Source: Actinomycetes bacterium
GTDB taxonomy: Bacteria; Actinomycetota; Coriobacteriia; Anaerosomatales; Anaerosomataceae
Assembly (NCBI GenBank): GCA_022839745.1
Contig: JALHJB010000026.1
Location: 1-25,062, forward strand
Direction: 5' to 3'
Length of the DNA stretch: 25,062 nt
This document shows positions 15,183-22,583 of the stretch, piece after piece. Under the pieces are notes generated by a model. The model worked only from the letters and a program-made list of their open reading frames with translations. It did not search any database and was not told the DNA's origin. Numbering within the stretch: position 1 is the first letter of the stretch; each line of letters opens with the position of its first letter. Both the position numbers and the translations under genes were made by a program.

Positions 15183-16293
15183 CCGACGGCATCTCATCGA
15201 GGGTCACGAACTCGTAGCCTGCCGCCCGTAGACGGTCGATGATCGATGGCAACGCCGCGATGGTTGCGCTGCGGTCGCCGCCACCATCATGCAGCAGCAC
15301 GATCGCGCCGGGACGTGCCGCGCTCACAACGGCATCAGCCAACTCCGCGGAGGTGATGTCCGCGCGCCAATCCCCGGGATCGATGGTCCAAAGAGCGGAC
15401 GCCATTCCCGACGATGCGATGTACCGGGACGCGGGGCCCTCCAGACGGCCTCCGGGCGCGCGCAGCCAGCGTGTCTGCATGCCGGTGGCCCGTCTGATGG
15501 CCCGATTCGTTCCACGGATCTCCCGCTCGGCTATCTCGGGCGGGGCGGTGTCCAGCCGGATGTGCCAGTAGGTGTGGTTCCCCACAACATGCCCGGCCTC
15601 GGCCACGGCACGGGCCACAGCGGGACGCCGGTCCACGCACGAGCCAAGCATGAAGAACGTCGCGGGCACGTCCCGTTCAGCCAGCACCTTGAGGATCGCC
15701 TCGGTCTGCCTCGGCCAGGGACCGTCGTCGAACGTGAGGGCCACAACCGGCGTGCCCGCGGCAGGCACAAGACGATAGAGTCCGGGCTGTGGCTGCACCA
15801 CCATCGTGGTCTCCACCACATCCCCGGAGACCGCCCCTACTGCGCGTTGTTCCACGCCAACCACACCGGGCTCGACGGTGATGGTGGTCACTCCCCGCCC
15901 CAGCACGCGCGGCGCAGCCTCCACAGTCCGCGTCTCCACCCGTGTGGGCTCGACGACATCCCCGGCGACGCGAACTCGGATATGGTCGCCCCACTCGATG
16001 CGGGAGCCTTCTGAGGCCGGCGTGCCGTTCCTCAGGATCACCGCTTCGATGTCGTCCGTGATGCCTACGACTCGCCGGTCGGTGGCGGCGAGGATCTTGG
16101 GCCGCTGGTACCCGCCGGCGGACTCGATCACATCGCTCACGGTCTCCCCCGGCCGTGCGCTGACCATGACCTCGTTCACGGTCACCGGGATGCGGGCATA
16201 CCAGCCATGAGCGAGTCCAAGCAGGCAGACAGCGGCCGCGCAAACGAACATCGCGCGCAGCAGCGCGTGTGCCGCCCGCTTCACACCGATCAC
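15166..16293 (-). CDS. Membrane-anchored polysaccharide deacetylase (NodB) with G5-like N-terminal region
   Basis: 375 residues. A single N-terminal hydrophobic segment (AMFVCAAAVCLLGLAHGWYA) works as signal anchor, so the enzyme acts outside the membrane. Residues about 35-175 hold a DUF348-like piece (VTVNEVMVSARPGETVSDVI) and a G5-like repeat (VETRTVEAAPRVLGRG to GAVSGDVVETT), both common on cell-wall proteins. The NodB catalytic domain follows: TFDDGP near 186, NHTYWH metal-binding motif near 235, RAPGGR, the WTIDPGDW turn and LLHDGGG. It should remove acetyl groups from peptidoglycan or another N-acetylated glycan. The ATG at 16293 overlaps the GNAT stop (ATGA), so the two are co-translated. 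It converges with and overlaps the folate gene by 17 bases. Confidence 0.9.
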   Translation of the reverse strand: MIGVKRAAHALLRAMFVCAAAVCLLGLAHGWYARIPVTVNEVMVSARPGETVSDVIESAGGYQRPKILAATDRRVVGITDDIEAVILRNGTPASEGSRIEWGDHIRVRVAGDVVEPTRVETRTVEAAPRVLGRGVTTITVEPGVVGVEQRAVGAVSGDVVETTMVVQPQPGLYRLVPAAGTPVVALTFDDGPWPRQTEAILKVLAERDVPATFFMLGSCVDRRPAVARAVAEAGHVVGNHTYWHIRLDTAPPEIAEREIRGTNRAIRRATGMQTRWLRAPGGRLEGPASRYIASSGMASALWTIDPGDWRADITSAELADAVVSAARPGAIVLLHDGGGDRSATIAALPSIIDRLRAAGYEFVTLDEMPSVRANW

Positions 16294-16925
16294 CGACGCG
16301 CCTTGGAGAGTGTGACCGGCTCGCGCCGCGGGGCCCGAACCGGCAGCCGAAGCGAATCGAGCACGGCCTCGAGGTTATCCGTCCACGAAACGAGCGTCTT
16401 GAGGTCGACCCGGAGCAGCGGCACCTGCGGATGTGGCTGGGCGACCGTGAAGCCACGCCGCAGCAGGAACTCCACGCCCACCACCGGAACATGCGTCATG
16501 TCTCCGCGCGCCGTGGTCGCGTATGCCTGCACGGTCCGCTCGCCACGCTGGGCGAGATCGCGCATGGCCGCACGCAGCAGCAGGCCACCCACACCTTTCT
16601 GGCGGGCGTCCGGGTCGATGTGCATGCAGGTGATCAGCGGGACGCCGGCCTCGGGCGGTCCGGCGGGCAAGTGTCTCGCTTGCGGAGCGTAGATGGGTAA
16701 CGCGTACTTGATGAAGCCGAGGACCTCCCCGTCTTCCAGGGCAACGCGCCCACACTCGCCCCACTCGGCGGCGATGACCCGAACGTTCTCGGCCGCCCGG
16801 CTATCGTCGCAGCGCGCGCCGCACTCGAACGGCAGCGCATCTGTGCTCTCCCAGTACAGGCACCCGGCACACCGCGACGGAAGCCTGTCACGGTCGACGA
16901 CACTCAGGCCGATGATCTTCCGCAC
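16290..16925 (-). CDS. GNAT-family N-acetyltransferase with N-terminal Cys cluster
   Basis: 211 residues from GTG 16925. Four cysteines near the N-terminus (CAGCLYWE and CGARC) may bind zinc. The GNAT core follows: VLGFIKYALP, the acetyl-CoA loop in HIDPDARQKGVGGLLLRAAM (Q/R-x-x-G-x-G/A type), and VEFLLRRGFTV. The closing 50 residues are an added tail (RVDLKTLVSWTDNLEAVLDS). The start lies 8 bases after the stop of the PRC-barrel gene; GAGGAG in those last codons serves as the ribosome site. Its stop overlaps the deacetylase start. Acetyl transfer next to a deacetylase is suggestive, but a shared substrate is only inference. Confidence 0.82.
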   Translation of the reverse strand: MRKIIGLSVVDRDRLPSRCAGCLYWESTDALPFECGARCDDSRAAENVRVIAAEWGECGRVALEDGEVLGFIKYALPIYAPQARHLPAGPPEAGVPLITCMHIDPDARQKGVGGLLLRAAMRDLAQRGERTVQAYATTARGDMTHVPVVGVEFLLRRGFTVAQPHPQVPLLRVDLKTLVSWTDNLEAVLDSLRLPVRAPRREPVTLSKARR

Positions 16926-16933
16926 GATAGCGC

Positions 16934-17623
16934 CTACTCCTCGTCTTCCATGAGCGATTTCATCTTGTCGAGGGCCTTTCGGCCGATGCCGCTCTTCAGC
17001 GAGCGGCCGAGCGCTCCCGCGGCGGCAACGCCCACCTCGAGCATCCCGTCAGCCACCTGGCCGGTGCGCTCCTTGATAGCGGCGACGCCACTCGCGGCTG
17101 CCTTGGCGGCGCCGCCTGTGGCCGTAAGGTCGGCGTATCCCGCCTCGACCACCACAGCCTCACCGTTGAATCCGCGAACCAACGCGGACGGCACATCGAG
17201 CCTACCCACCGCCACATCACCCACGGCACCCGTTGAGAGGCGAAGCGACGTGAGCTCACCAGTCGTGGCATCGAACCCGGCATCGTGTACGTGTCCTACC
17301 TCGACACCCGCGGCGGAGAGCACGGGCATGCCGCGCCACACAACGGTGGCCTCCCAGCTGTATCCCAAAGCACGCTCACCGGTCGAGTCCTTGGGGAGCG
17401 AGTTCCCCTCGATCACGAGGTCGCCCTCCGCCCCAACGCGCACCTCATCCAGGCGCACGAAGCGAGGCTGCTGGTCGATCACGCCCAGCACGGCGCCGCG
17501 ATCGACCTGGAGTCCCACGACACGCGGCTCCTGTGGGTGGAAGAGCACAGCCGCCACACGCCCGAGCTGTCGCCCGTCTGTGCCCACAACGATCCGGCGC
17601 TCGTACTCCGTGATGGCTGGCAT
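16934..17623 (-). CDS. PRC-barrel domain protein
   Basis: 229 residues from ATG 17623, with GAGGGAGG seven bases upstream. Two PRC-barrel-like repeats are visible: ERRIVVGTDGRQLGRVAAVL (about 8-75) and GMPVLSAAGVEVGHVHDAGF (about 98-150). A low-complexity Ala/Gly-rich helix region (about 165-215) and an acidic end (MEDEE) follow. PRC barrels act in RNA processing (RimM), photosynthetic centres and protein-protein adaptors; these free-standing actinobacterial forms have no assigned role. It has no signal peptide. It lies between a YtxH protein and a GNAT gene on the same strand, with a strong hairpin in front of it. The magnesium-operon protein at 11402 also begins with PRC-like repeats. Confidence 0.75.
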   Translation of the reverse strand: MPAITEYERRIVVGTDGRQLGRVAAVLFHPQEPRVVGLQVDRGAVLGVIDQQPRFVRLDEVRVGAEGDLVIEGNSLPKDSTGERALGYSWEATVVWRGMPVLSAAGVEVGHVHDAGFDATTGELTSLRLSTGAVGDVAVGRLDVPSALVRGFNGEAVVVEAGYADLTATGGAAKAAASGVAAIKERTGQVADGMLEVGVAAAGALGRSLKSGIGRKALDKMKSLMEDEE

Positions 17624-17658
17624 GCGCCCGCCTCCCTCTGCAGTGCTCCATGTAGCGA

Positions 17659-17688
17659 AAGGGCCGGTCGCACCTGCGACCGGCCCTT
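17659..17688 (-). terminator. Strong hairpin between the YtxH and PRC-barrel genes
   Basis: AAGGGCCGGTCGCA pairs perfectly with TGCGACCGGCCCTT (14 bp) around two loop bases. On the minus strand it is followed by TCGCTAC, so the T-tract is poor. It lies 26 bases after the YtxH stop and probably ends that transcript, leaving the PRC gene to its own promoter or to readthrough. Confidence 0.65.
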
Positions 17689-17714
17689 CAATGATACCGC
17701 GAGTCGGCCGGGGC

Positions 17715-18176
17715 TTACTCCACGACCGGCAGGTCCGTGGCCGCGACGGCCTCGTCAGCGGCAGCCGGTGCCGTCTTATCGGCAAGCTTGTCGAGGGCGG
17801 CCTGCGCCTTGTCCTCAACGGTCCCGAGCCCGGTGCGCATCGACTCGCCGGCCTTGTGCACAGCGTCCTTCGCGACCGGAGCGACCTCCTGGATCTTGCC
17901 CTTGGCCTGCTGTGTGACAGTGTCGACCTGCTCCTTCAGACGCTCGCGCGCGGCGTCGATCTTCACGCGCATCTCCTCGGTCTCATCGAGCACCTTGGAG
18001 CGGCTGGTCTCGTAGAACTGCTTGCCTTCTCCCCAGTATTCGTCGGCCTTGGCCGCGATGAACTCGCGGTTCTCACGACCGGAGCGCGGTGAGAAGAGCA
18101 GGCCGAGAACAGCGCCTACGATGCCTCCGAGCAGGAACGCACCGAGAATGCTTTCACCTCTGCGATAGTCGTACAT
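17715..18176 (-). CDS. YtxH-domain membrane-associated protein
   Basis: 153 residues from ATG 18176, ten bases after GGAGG; a GTG at 18185 is too close to that site. The N-terminus has one glycine-rich membrane segment (ILGAFLLGGIVGAVLGLLFS) followed at once by PRSGRENRE, the standard YtxH opening. The rest is a long charged helix with coiled-coil character (about 45-135) and an Ala-rich acidic end. YtxH proteins are linked to general stress and cell-envelope stability; no reaction is known. The neighbouring PRC-barrel gene on the same strand and the two small membrane proteins at 21.2-21.8 kb suggest a shared envelope theme, which is inference. Confidence 0.78.
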   Translation of the reverse strand: MYDYRRGESILGAFLLGGIVGAVLGLLFSPRSGRENREFIAAKADEYWGEGKQFYETSRSKVLDETEEMRVKIDAARERLKEQVDTVTQQAKGKIQEVAPVAKDAVHKAGESMRTGLGTVEDKAQAALDKLADKTAPAAADEAVAATDLPVVE

Positions 18177-18243
18177 CGGGAACACACCTCCGAACTAGCG
18201 GTCGGACAGTCCGTACAGGCGACGACAATGATTATGTACCCAA

Positions 18244-19197
18244 TCACCGCGCCGCATCCAGTGTAGAGCGTACCAGATGCGCTACCAACTCCTGGAAACC
18301 GATGTCCTCGGCAGCCGCGGCCATCGGCAAGAGCGAGGTCTCCGTCATGCCCGGTGAGGTGTTGACCTCGAGCACGTACGGCGCTCCGCTGGAATCCACC
18401 ACCATGTCGACCCTGCTCACTCGCTCGCACCCGAGCAGGCGATGCACGCGGGCAGCCAGACCGGTCACCACCTCCATGGTGGCCTCATCGAGCCGGGCGG
18501 GCACGTAGTAGTCGGTCTCGCCCTGGGTGTACATGGCGGAGAAGTCGAACAGCCCGCTCTTGGGCTCCATCTCCACCGGCGGGAAGACCCGGGCTTCTCC
18601 CTGAGGGTCCGCCACCACCGAGACCGCGAGCTCACGCCCATCGATCCACTTCTCCACGATGGCGGTGTCCCCGTACGAAAGCGCCGTGAGCAGTGCCTCG
18701 GCAAGGCCGGACGCGTCGTCGACTTTGGTGAGGCCGAGCGCTGAGCCCTGCTTGGAGGGCTTCACGACCACCGGGAACCCGCCGACTGCCTCAGGCACCA
18801 GGTCGAGTGCCGTAGCGGCGCCCATCTGCTTGAACGCGGCCGCGGTGAAGGTGACCCACGCGGGAGTGGGGACGCCGTCGGCCATGAACAGCCGCTTGCT
18901 CAGCGCCTTGTCCCATGCGAGCACCGACGCGACCACGCCGGGGCCCGTGTACGGGATGCCGAGGAACTCCAGCAGCTCCTGCACGGTGCCGTCCTCACCG
19001 AACTTGCCATGAAGCGCGATATACACGGCGTCGGGGCGTTCGCTGCGCAGCGTGGCCGTCAGATCGGGGGTCACGTCCAGCGCCAACACCCGGTACCCCT
19101 CGGCCTCGAGCGCGTCGCACACACGCTTGCCGCTCATGAGCGAGACCTCGCGCTCAAGCGACTGGCCCCCCATGAGAACCGCGATCTTCTCCTTCAC
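18244..19197 (-). CDS. ddl: D-alanine-D-alanine ligase
   Basis: 317 residues, ATP-grasp fold. It joins two D-alanines for the peptidoglycan stem peptide in the cytoplasm. Motifs: GGQSLEREVSLMSG at the N-terminus, the Ser-Lys loop in VVVKPSKQGSALG, SRVDMVVD and the Mg/ATP site EVNTSPGMTETS. The length matches the short Ddl class. The GTG at 19197 is preferred because GAGGGG lies eight bases upstream and it leaves a 4-base gap to the aminotransferase stop; ATG 19215 would overlap that gene by 14 bases. The two genes are thus one unit under the T-box leader. The Tyr-or-Phe choice that separates D-Ala-D-Ala from D-Ala-D-Lac enzymes was not assigned with certainty. Confidence 0.92.
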   Translation of the reverse strand: MKEKIAVLMGGQSLEREVSLMSGKRVCDALEAEGYRVLALDVTPDLTATLRSERPDAVYIALHGKFGEDGTVQELLEFLGIPYTGPGVVASVLAWDKALSKRLFMADGVPTPAWVTFTAAAFKQMGAATALDLVPEAVGGFPVVVKPSKQGSALGLTKVDDASGLAEALLTALSYGDTAIVEKWIDGRELAVSVVADPQGEARVFPPVEMEPKSGLFDFSAMYTQGETDYYVPARLDEATMEVVTGLAARVHRLLGCERVSRVDMVVDSSGAPYVLEVNTSPGMTETSLLPMAAAAEDIGFQELVAHLVRSTLDAAR

Positions 19198-19201
19198 GCG
19201 A

Positions 19202-20476
19202 TCAGCCCCTCTCATCGGCGTCGGTCGCGGGCAACGCACCCGCGGCGGCGAACGCCCGGTACAGTATGAGTCGGTCTTCGAGCACTTCAGCGAGACGACG
19301 GATCCCTTCGCGGATCGCATCGGGCTCGGCGTAACAGAAGCCGAGGCGCATGCAGTTGCGTCCACGGCCGTCCGGATAGAAGGCGTCGCCCGGCACGTAG
19401 GTCACACCGCGCTCCACGGCCTCGGCGAGGATCGATTTCAGATCAAGGAAGGTCGGCATCTGCACCCACACGAAGAACCCGCCCTCGGGAACCGTCCAGC
19501 TCGCCTCGGCAGGGAAGTGCTCGGAGAGCGCCTCGACCATCGCGTCGCGCCGCTCGGCGTACGCGCGGGTGAGGTCCTGCAGCACCCTGCGCCAGCGTGT
19601 ATCGGCAAAGTAGCGTTCGGCTGTGGTCTGCGCGAATGCGCTGCCGCACAGGTCGGCCGCCTGCTTGGCGAGCAGGAACTTCGCCAGGATAGGCCGCGGC
19701 GCGATCACCCAGCCGAGTCGCAGACCGGGCGCGAAGATCTTGGAGAACGTGCCGAGGTAGATCACCTCGTCGTCGAGCGCTCTGAGCGGCAGACAGTGGC
19801 CGCCCTCGAAGCGCAACCGGCCATACGGGTCGTCCTCGATCACCGGGATGTCGTACTCGCGGGCAAGGTCGAGCAGTTCGCGCCTACGTTGCGGGGTGAG
19901 CGTGACGCCCGCCGGGTTCTGAAAGTTGGGGATCGTGTAGATGAACTTGGCGCCACGCGGGCCAAGGCGCTTGAGCTCGGCGGCAAGCACATCGGTGCGC
20001 ATGCCCTCGGCATCCATCGGGATGCACACGACATTGGGCTGATACGCGGAGAACGCCTGGAGCGCGCCCAGATACGTTGGACCCTCCGTGATGATGGTGT
20101 CACCGGGGTCGAGGAATATCTTCGCGATCAGGTCGAGCGCCTGCTGCGCGCCCGCGGTGATCACCAGATCGTCGGGCTTCACCCGCACGCCGATCTCACC
20201 CATGAGATCGACGACCACCTGCCTGATCTTCGGGCGGCCCTCGGAGGAGCCGTACTGCAGCGCTTCGGTGCCGGAGTCGCGCAGTGCGGAGGTCGTTGCG
20301 CTGATGACGGAATCGATGGGCACGCGCCGGATCTCGGGCATGCCGCCGGAGAACGAGATCATGTCGGGTCGCGTTGCCGCGGCGAAGAGGTCGCGGACGG
20401 CGCTCGAGCGCACGTCGGCCATCCGCTGCGCGTAGCGGTCACTCCATCGGTCGAACACCACTCGTGCGGTACCCAT
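19202..20476 (-). CDS. PLP-dependent aminotransferase, class I/II (LysN / 2-aminoadipate aminotransferase-like)
   Basis: 424 residues from ATG 20476, five bases after GAGGAG; a GTG at 20479 is too near that site. Visible are the N-terminal FSGGMPE, LQYGSSEGRPKIRQ, the helix ITAGAQQALDLIAKIFLDPG, IPNFQNPAGVTL, EDDPYG and the PLP lysine (Lys246) in GTFSKIFAPGLRLGW, ending with GGFFVWVQMP and MRLGFCY. There is no helix-turn-helix, so it is not a MocR regulator. LysN-like enzymes have broad substrate range (2-aminoadipate, aromatic and branched-chain amino acids). The T-box leader upstream means its expression follows the charging state of one tRNA, so it probably makes or uses that amino acid. 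Ddl follows directly. Confidence 0.88.
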   Translation of the reverse strand: MGTARVVFDRWSDRYAQRMADVRSSAVRDLFAAATRPDMISFSGGMPEIRRVPIDSVISATTSALRDSGTEALQYGSSEGRPKIRQVVVDLMGEIGVRVKPDDLVITAGAQQALDLIAKIFLDPGDTIITEGPTYLGALQAFSAYQPNVVCIPMDAEGMRTDVLAAELKRLGPRGAKFIYTIPNFQNPAGVTLTPQRRRELLDLAREYDIPVIEDDPYGRLRFEGGHCLPLRALDDEVIYLGTFSKIFAPGLRLGWVIAPRPILAKFLLAKQAADLCGSAFAQTTAERYFADTRWRRVLQDLTRAYAERRDAMVEALSEHFPAEASWTVPEGGFFVWVQMPTFLDLKSILAEAVERGVTYVPGDAFYPDGRGRNCMRLGFCYAEPDAIREGIRRLAEVLEDRLILYRAFAAAGALPATDADERG

Positions 20477-20516
20477 CACTGCTCCTCAAAGACGCATACA
20501 CGTCCCCAGACGACAG

Positions 20517-20547
20517 AAAACGACCCTGCCGACAGGGCGAGGGTCGT
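20517..20547 (-). terminator. T-box leader terminator
   Basis: On the minus strand ACGACCCT (20547-20540) pairs with AGGGTCGT (20527-20520), with inner GCC/GGC pairs, and is followed by TTT then CTGTCG. It overlaps the 3' half of the antiterminator, in which GACAGG would pair with CCTGTC. This is the classical attenuation layout. Confidence 0.8.
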
Positions 20548-20742
20548 CGCGGTACCACCTGTCTTCGTCCGGCGCTCGTGCGCGCTCGCCGGACCTCGGC
20601 CCCGGGATAACGGCCCGGGTCGACCGCCCGCTTCCGCCGCTCACAGGAGCGGTGCTGGCGGGGGACCTGCGGAGGGGTGGCCGGGCCGATGACGCCCTCT
20701 TCCCTCACGTCCACCACGTGTGTACCCGGCAAACCGGGGATG
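20517..20742 (-). ncRNA. T-box riboswitch leader upstream of the aminotransferase
   Basis: The minus strand carries AGGTGGTACCGCG (20560-20548), the conserved T-box that pairs with the acceptor end of an uncharged tRNA. It is preceded by GAAGACA and followed by an antiterminator/terminator pair. Upstream are GC-rich stems including CCGCT/AGCGG (about 20634-20650) and a 5' hairpin with loop TTTG. Uncharged tRNA should favour the antiterminator and so raise aminotransferase and ddl expression. The specifier codon could not be fixed by eye because Stem I folds in several ways, so the amino acid is unknown. The 5' boundary is set from the candidate promoter and is approximate. Confidence 0.85.
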
Positions 20743-20748
20743 CCAGGT

Positions 20749-20778
20749 ACCTTAGCACCGGGCCTCAACGAGGGTCAA
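20749..20778 (-). promoter_or_regulatory. Candidate promoter of the T-box operon
   Basis: On the minus strand TTGACC (20778-20773) and TAAGGT (20754-20749) are 18 bases apart. The -35 matches 5 of 6 consensus bases, the -10 only weakly. It lies at the end of the upstream gene, and transcription would begin just before the T-box leader. Confidence 0.45.
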
Positions 20779-21253
20779 TCGCACCCGGTTGACGGTTCGG
20801 CTTCGCGCGGAGCGCCGCCACGTCGGCAATGCGGGCGTGGACATCCACCGGGGCGCCATCTCCCAGGGCGTGCTCGATGAGGGAGAGCGCGAGTCGTGCC
20901 GCTCCCGCGCACACGGCGTCATCGTCGTCGAAGATGGAGACGCGGAACACGTCTTCGCCCCTACGCCACACCGTGTGTCCGGCCACGGTGCGCGGCGACC
21001 CCGCACACGCCATCACCTCAAGGACCACATGCTCGAACAGATGCGGCATCTCTGTGTCCCGCATCTCCTGAGTGAATGGACGATCCACCTCCGTGGAGCA
21101 ACGATGACGCGCGAGTCCGGGGAGCCACTCGAGCAAGCGCTCCGCGGCCGCACCACGCCGTGCGACATCAGGCGCGTCTTCGGCATCGAACGCCAGCACG
21201 AGGTCAACGCGCTCATCGAGAACCCGCACACACCGCAGCCGCAGCACGCTCAC
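20765..21253 (-). CDS. Stand-alone cyanophycin-synthetase N-domain-like protein
   Basis: 162 residues from GTG 21253, overlapping the previous stop (GTGA). The sequence follows the N-terminal domain of cyanophycin synthetase (CphA): AERLLEWLPGLARHRCS, then TEMPHLFEHVVLEVMACAG (in CphA, GHVVEHVALELQ), then TVWRRGEDVFRVSIFDDDDA and a closing helix pair ending APVDVHARIADVAAL. In CphA this domain precedes the ATP-grasp and Mur-ligase domains and helps hold the growing polymer; here neither catalytic domain is present. A free domain could bind an Asp/Arg-like or other peptide, or assist a ligase encoded elsewhere. The D-Ala-D-Ala ligase downstream is also ATP-grasp, but a link is only speculation. 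The assignment rests on motif pattern by eye. Confidence 0.6.
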   Translation of the reverse strand: MSVLRLRCVRVLDERVDLVLAFDAEDAPDVARRGAAAERLLEWLPGLARHRCSTEVDRPFTQEMRDTEMPHLFEHVVLEVMACAGSPRTVAGHTVWRRGEDVFRVSIFDDDDAVCAGAARLALSLIEHALGDGAPVDVHARIADVAALRAKPNRQPGAIDPR

Positions 21254-21480
21254 CCGAGGTCGTTCACCGCATCCCACCCGCGACGGGTGCCCAGATAGTA
21301 CGCGAGCGAGACGATCGCCACCACAGCAACCGCGCCCACGATGAGAACCCTCGTGGTGTCTTGCTTGAGCGTGGTGCGAACTCCGGACTCAGCGATGTCG
21401 CGAACGTGTAGAGCCTTCTGCTTCAGATCCTCCACTGTGAGCTGGCGCGGGGCCAGAGCTGTATCCCGTGCTTCGTTCAC
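21250..21480 (-). CDS. Small single-pass membrane protein
   Basis: 76 residues from GTG 21480, overlapping the preceding stop (GTGA); its own stop overlaps the next start. It has a charged helical N-terminal part (LTVEDLKQKALHVRDIAESG), one membrane helix (VLIVGAVAVVAIVSLAYYLG) and a short basic/polar end (TRRGWDAVNDLG). The layout resembles actinobacterial tail-anchored proteins encoded beside holin-like PF07332 genes, with most of the protein in the cytoplasm. I do not recognise a function. Tight coupling to both neighbours suggests the three proteins are made in fixed ratio. Confidence 0.75.
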   Translation of the reverse strand: MNEARDTALAPRQLTVEDLKQKALHVRDIAESGVRTTLKQDTTRVLIVGAVAVVAIVSLAYYLGTRRGWDAVNDLG

Positions 21481-21824
21481 TTCTGCATCGACCTCACCTT
21501 GATGACGAGGAACACGACCGACCCGAGCATCAGGACCGCTCCGATGATGAGCAAAGCGCCCGGATAGCCCACCCACTCGGCGAGCAGCAGGAAGAGGGCT
21601 ACCGCTACGAAGGTGAGGCCCAGCACCAGCAAGGCAGCGGCTGCGCTCGCGGAGGCAAGCGTGAGACCAAGGCGCTGGATGGGGGCGACGATCTTCTCCT
21701 GCACCACGCTCGCGGCTTCCTGGCGCAGCCAGTCGACTGCGGTCTGCAACAGGTCGGCCACCGCATCGATGACCGCCTCGAACCCTTCGGTGGTGCCGTT
21801 CGGCTTTGCGCCAGGTGCGGCCAT
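21477..21824 (-). CDS. Holin-like (phage holin 3_6 / DUF1469-type) small membrane protein
   Basis: 115 residues from ATG 21824, five bases after GAGGAGG; an earlier ATG at 21848 lacks a site. An amphipathic N-terminal half (GFEAVIDAVADLLQTAVDWL) leads into two adjacent membrane helices (ALLVLGLTFVAVALFLLLAE and GALLIIGAVLMLGSVVFLVI) with a short loop EWVGYP, then a basic end. This is the pattern of the PF07332-type family, common in actinobacterial chromosomes beside YtxH- and DUF3618-type genes and not a sign of a prophage. No phage gene is near. First gene of a three-gene overlapping unit. Confidence 0.75.
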   Translation of the reverse strand: MAAPGAKPNGTTEGFEAVIDAVADLLQTAVDWLRQEAASVVQEKIVAPIQRLGLTLASASAAAALLVLGLTFVAVALFLLLAEWVGYPGALLIIGAVLMLGSVVFLVIKVRSMQK

Positions 21825-21895
21825 GATGTCCTCCTCGTGAACCGCCATGCCACTTCTGAAGATACCCCAAACCGGCCGACCCTACGAACGCACAC

Positions 21896-21922
21896 GGCGG
21901 CGCCTCCACCGGAGACGCCGCC
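21896..21922 (-). terminator. Hairpin downstream of the RlpA-like gene
   Basis: GGCGGCG-C-CTCC pairs with GGAG-A-CGCCGCC around ACC: 11 pairs and one mismatch. On the minus strand it comes 23 bases after the RlpA-like stop. The T-tract is poor. Confidence 0.55.
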
Positions 21923-21944
21923 CGAGAATGCCTTGCATGTGGTT

Positions 21945-22583
21945 CTAGAGGATGCGGTAGCTGACCGTTCCCACACCGGAGAAACCGAGCGCGCGTGCCG
22001 TTCCCGGACCGAGGTCGAACACGCGACCAGCGGTGAACGGACCTCTGTCCTGCACCACCGCGGTGCAGGTCCGGCCCTTGTACGAGAACTCGACGCGCGT
22101 GCCGAACGGCAGGCTACGATGCGCGACGACCATGCTGCTAGGCGTCAAGGTCCCGCCACCAGCCATGGTGTTCCCGTAGAAACCAGGACCATACCAGGAG
22201 ACCCTGGCGGACTTCCAGCCGCTTCCCGCTGGAGCGGTGCTCGCGGGCCTGGGCGTCGCGGCGCGCGGGGTGGTCGCCTTACGGGGCGCACTGGCAACGG
22301 GCTTGACGATGGCCGTTGCGGTGCGCGTTCCGCTCGCCTTCGCCTCGATGGCCCCAAGGCCCGAGGGAGTGCGCAGAACATCCGGATCCGGACGGCTCTC
22401 CGCGACAACGAGGCTGTGCCCCACATCGGCGATGACCATCTGCTCGTCTTCCGCCATCTGGGCGAACGCAACGAACGTTGGTACGGATCCCGCTCCTATG
22501 AGCGCCGTGATCGCGAGCGTCGTACCGGCGAGCGCGAACTTCGAAGGCCGCTTCCTGGAGCTACATCTACTGCTTACCTTCAC
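21945..22583 (-). CDS. RlpA-like double-psi beta-barrel secreted protein
   Basis: 212 residues from GTG 22583, which has GGAGG five bases upstream; an ATG at 22595 overlaps that site. A basic N-terminus (SSRKRPSKF) and a hydrophobic stretch (ALAGTTLAITALIGAGSVPT) form a signal peptide or anchor. A Pro/Ala/Thr-rich spacer (about 75-115) leads to the RlpA-type barrel: SARVSWYGPGFYGNTMAGGG, VAHRSLPFGTRVEF, VVQDRGPF and RVFDLGPGTARALG. RlpA proteins are lytic transglycosylases or wall-binding proteins; the Asp in the DRGPF motif is the usual catalytic candidate. It should act in the cell wall. The message probably has a leader of about 200 bases (possible -10 at 22789-22794). Confidence 0.85.
   Translation of the reverse strand: MKVSSRCSSRKRPSKFALAGTTLAITALIGAGSVPTFVAFAQMAEDEQMVIADVGHSLVVAESRPDPDVLRTPSGLGAIEAKASGTRTATAIVKPVASAPRKATTPRAATPRPASTAPAGSGWKSARVSWYGPGFYGNTMAGGGTLTPSSMVVAHRSLPFGTRVEFSYKGRTCTAVVQDRGPFTAGRVFDLGPGTARALGFSGVGTVSYRIL

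Noticed and set aside
19052..20692. 546-codon plus-strand open frame
   Set aside because: Antisense to ddl and the aminotransferase and runs across the T-box leader; low-complexity and without motifs.
21477..21824. Prophage remnant, because of the holin-like protein
   Set aside because: This family is a normal part of actinobacterial chromosomes, and no other phage gene, integrase or attachment site is seen.
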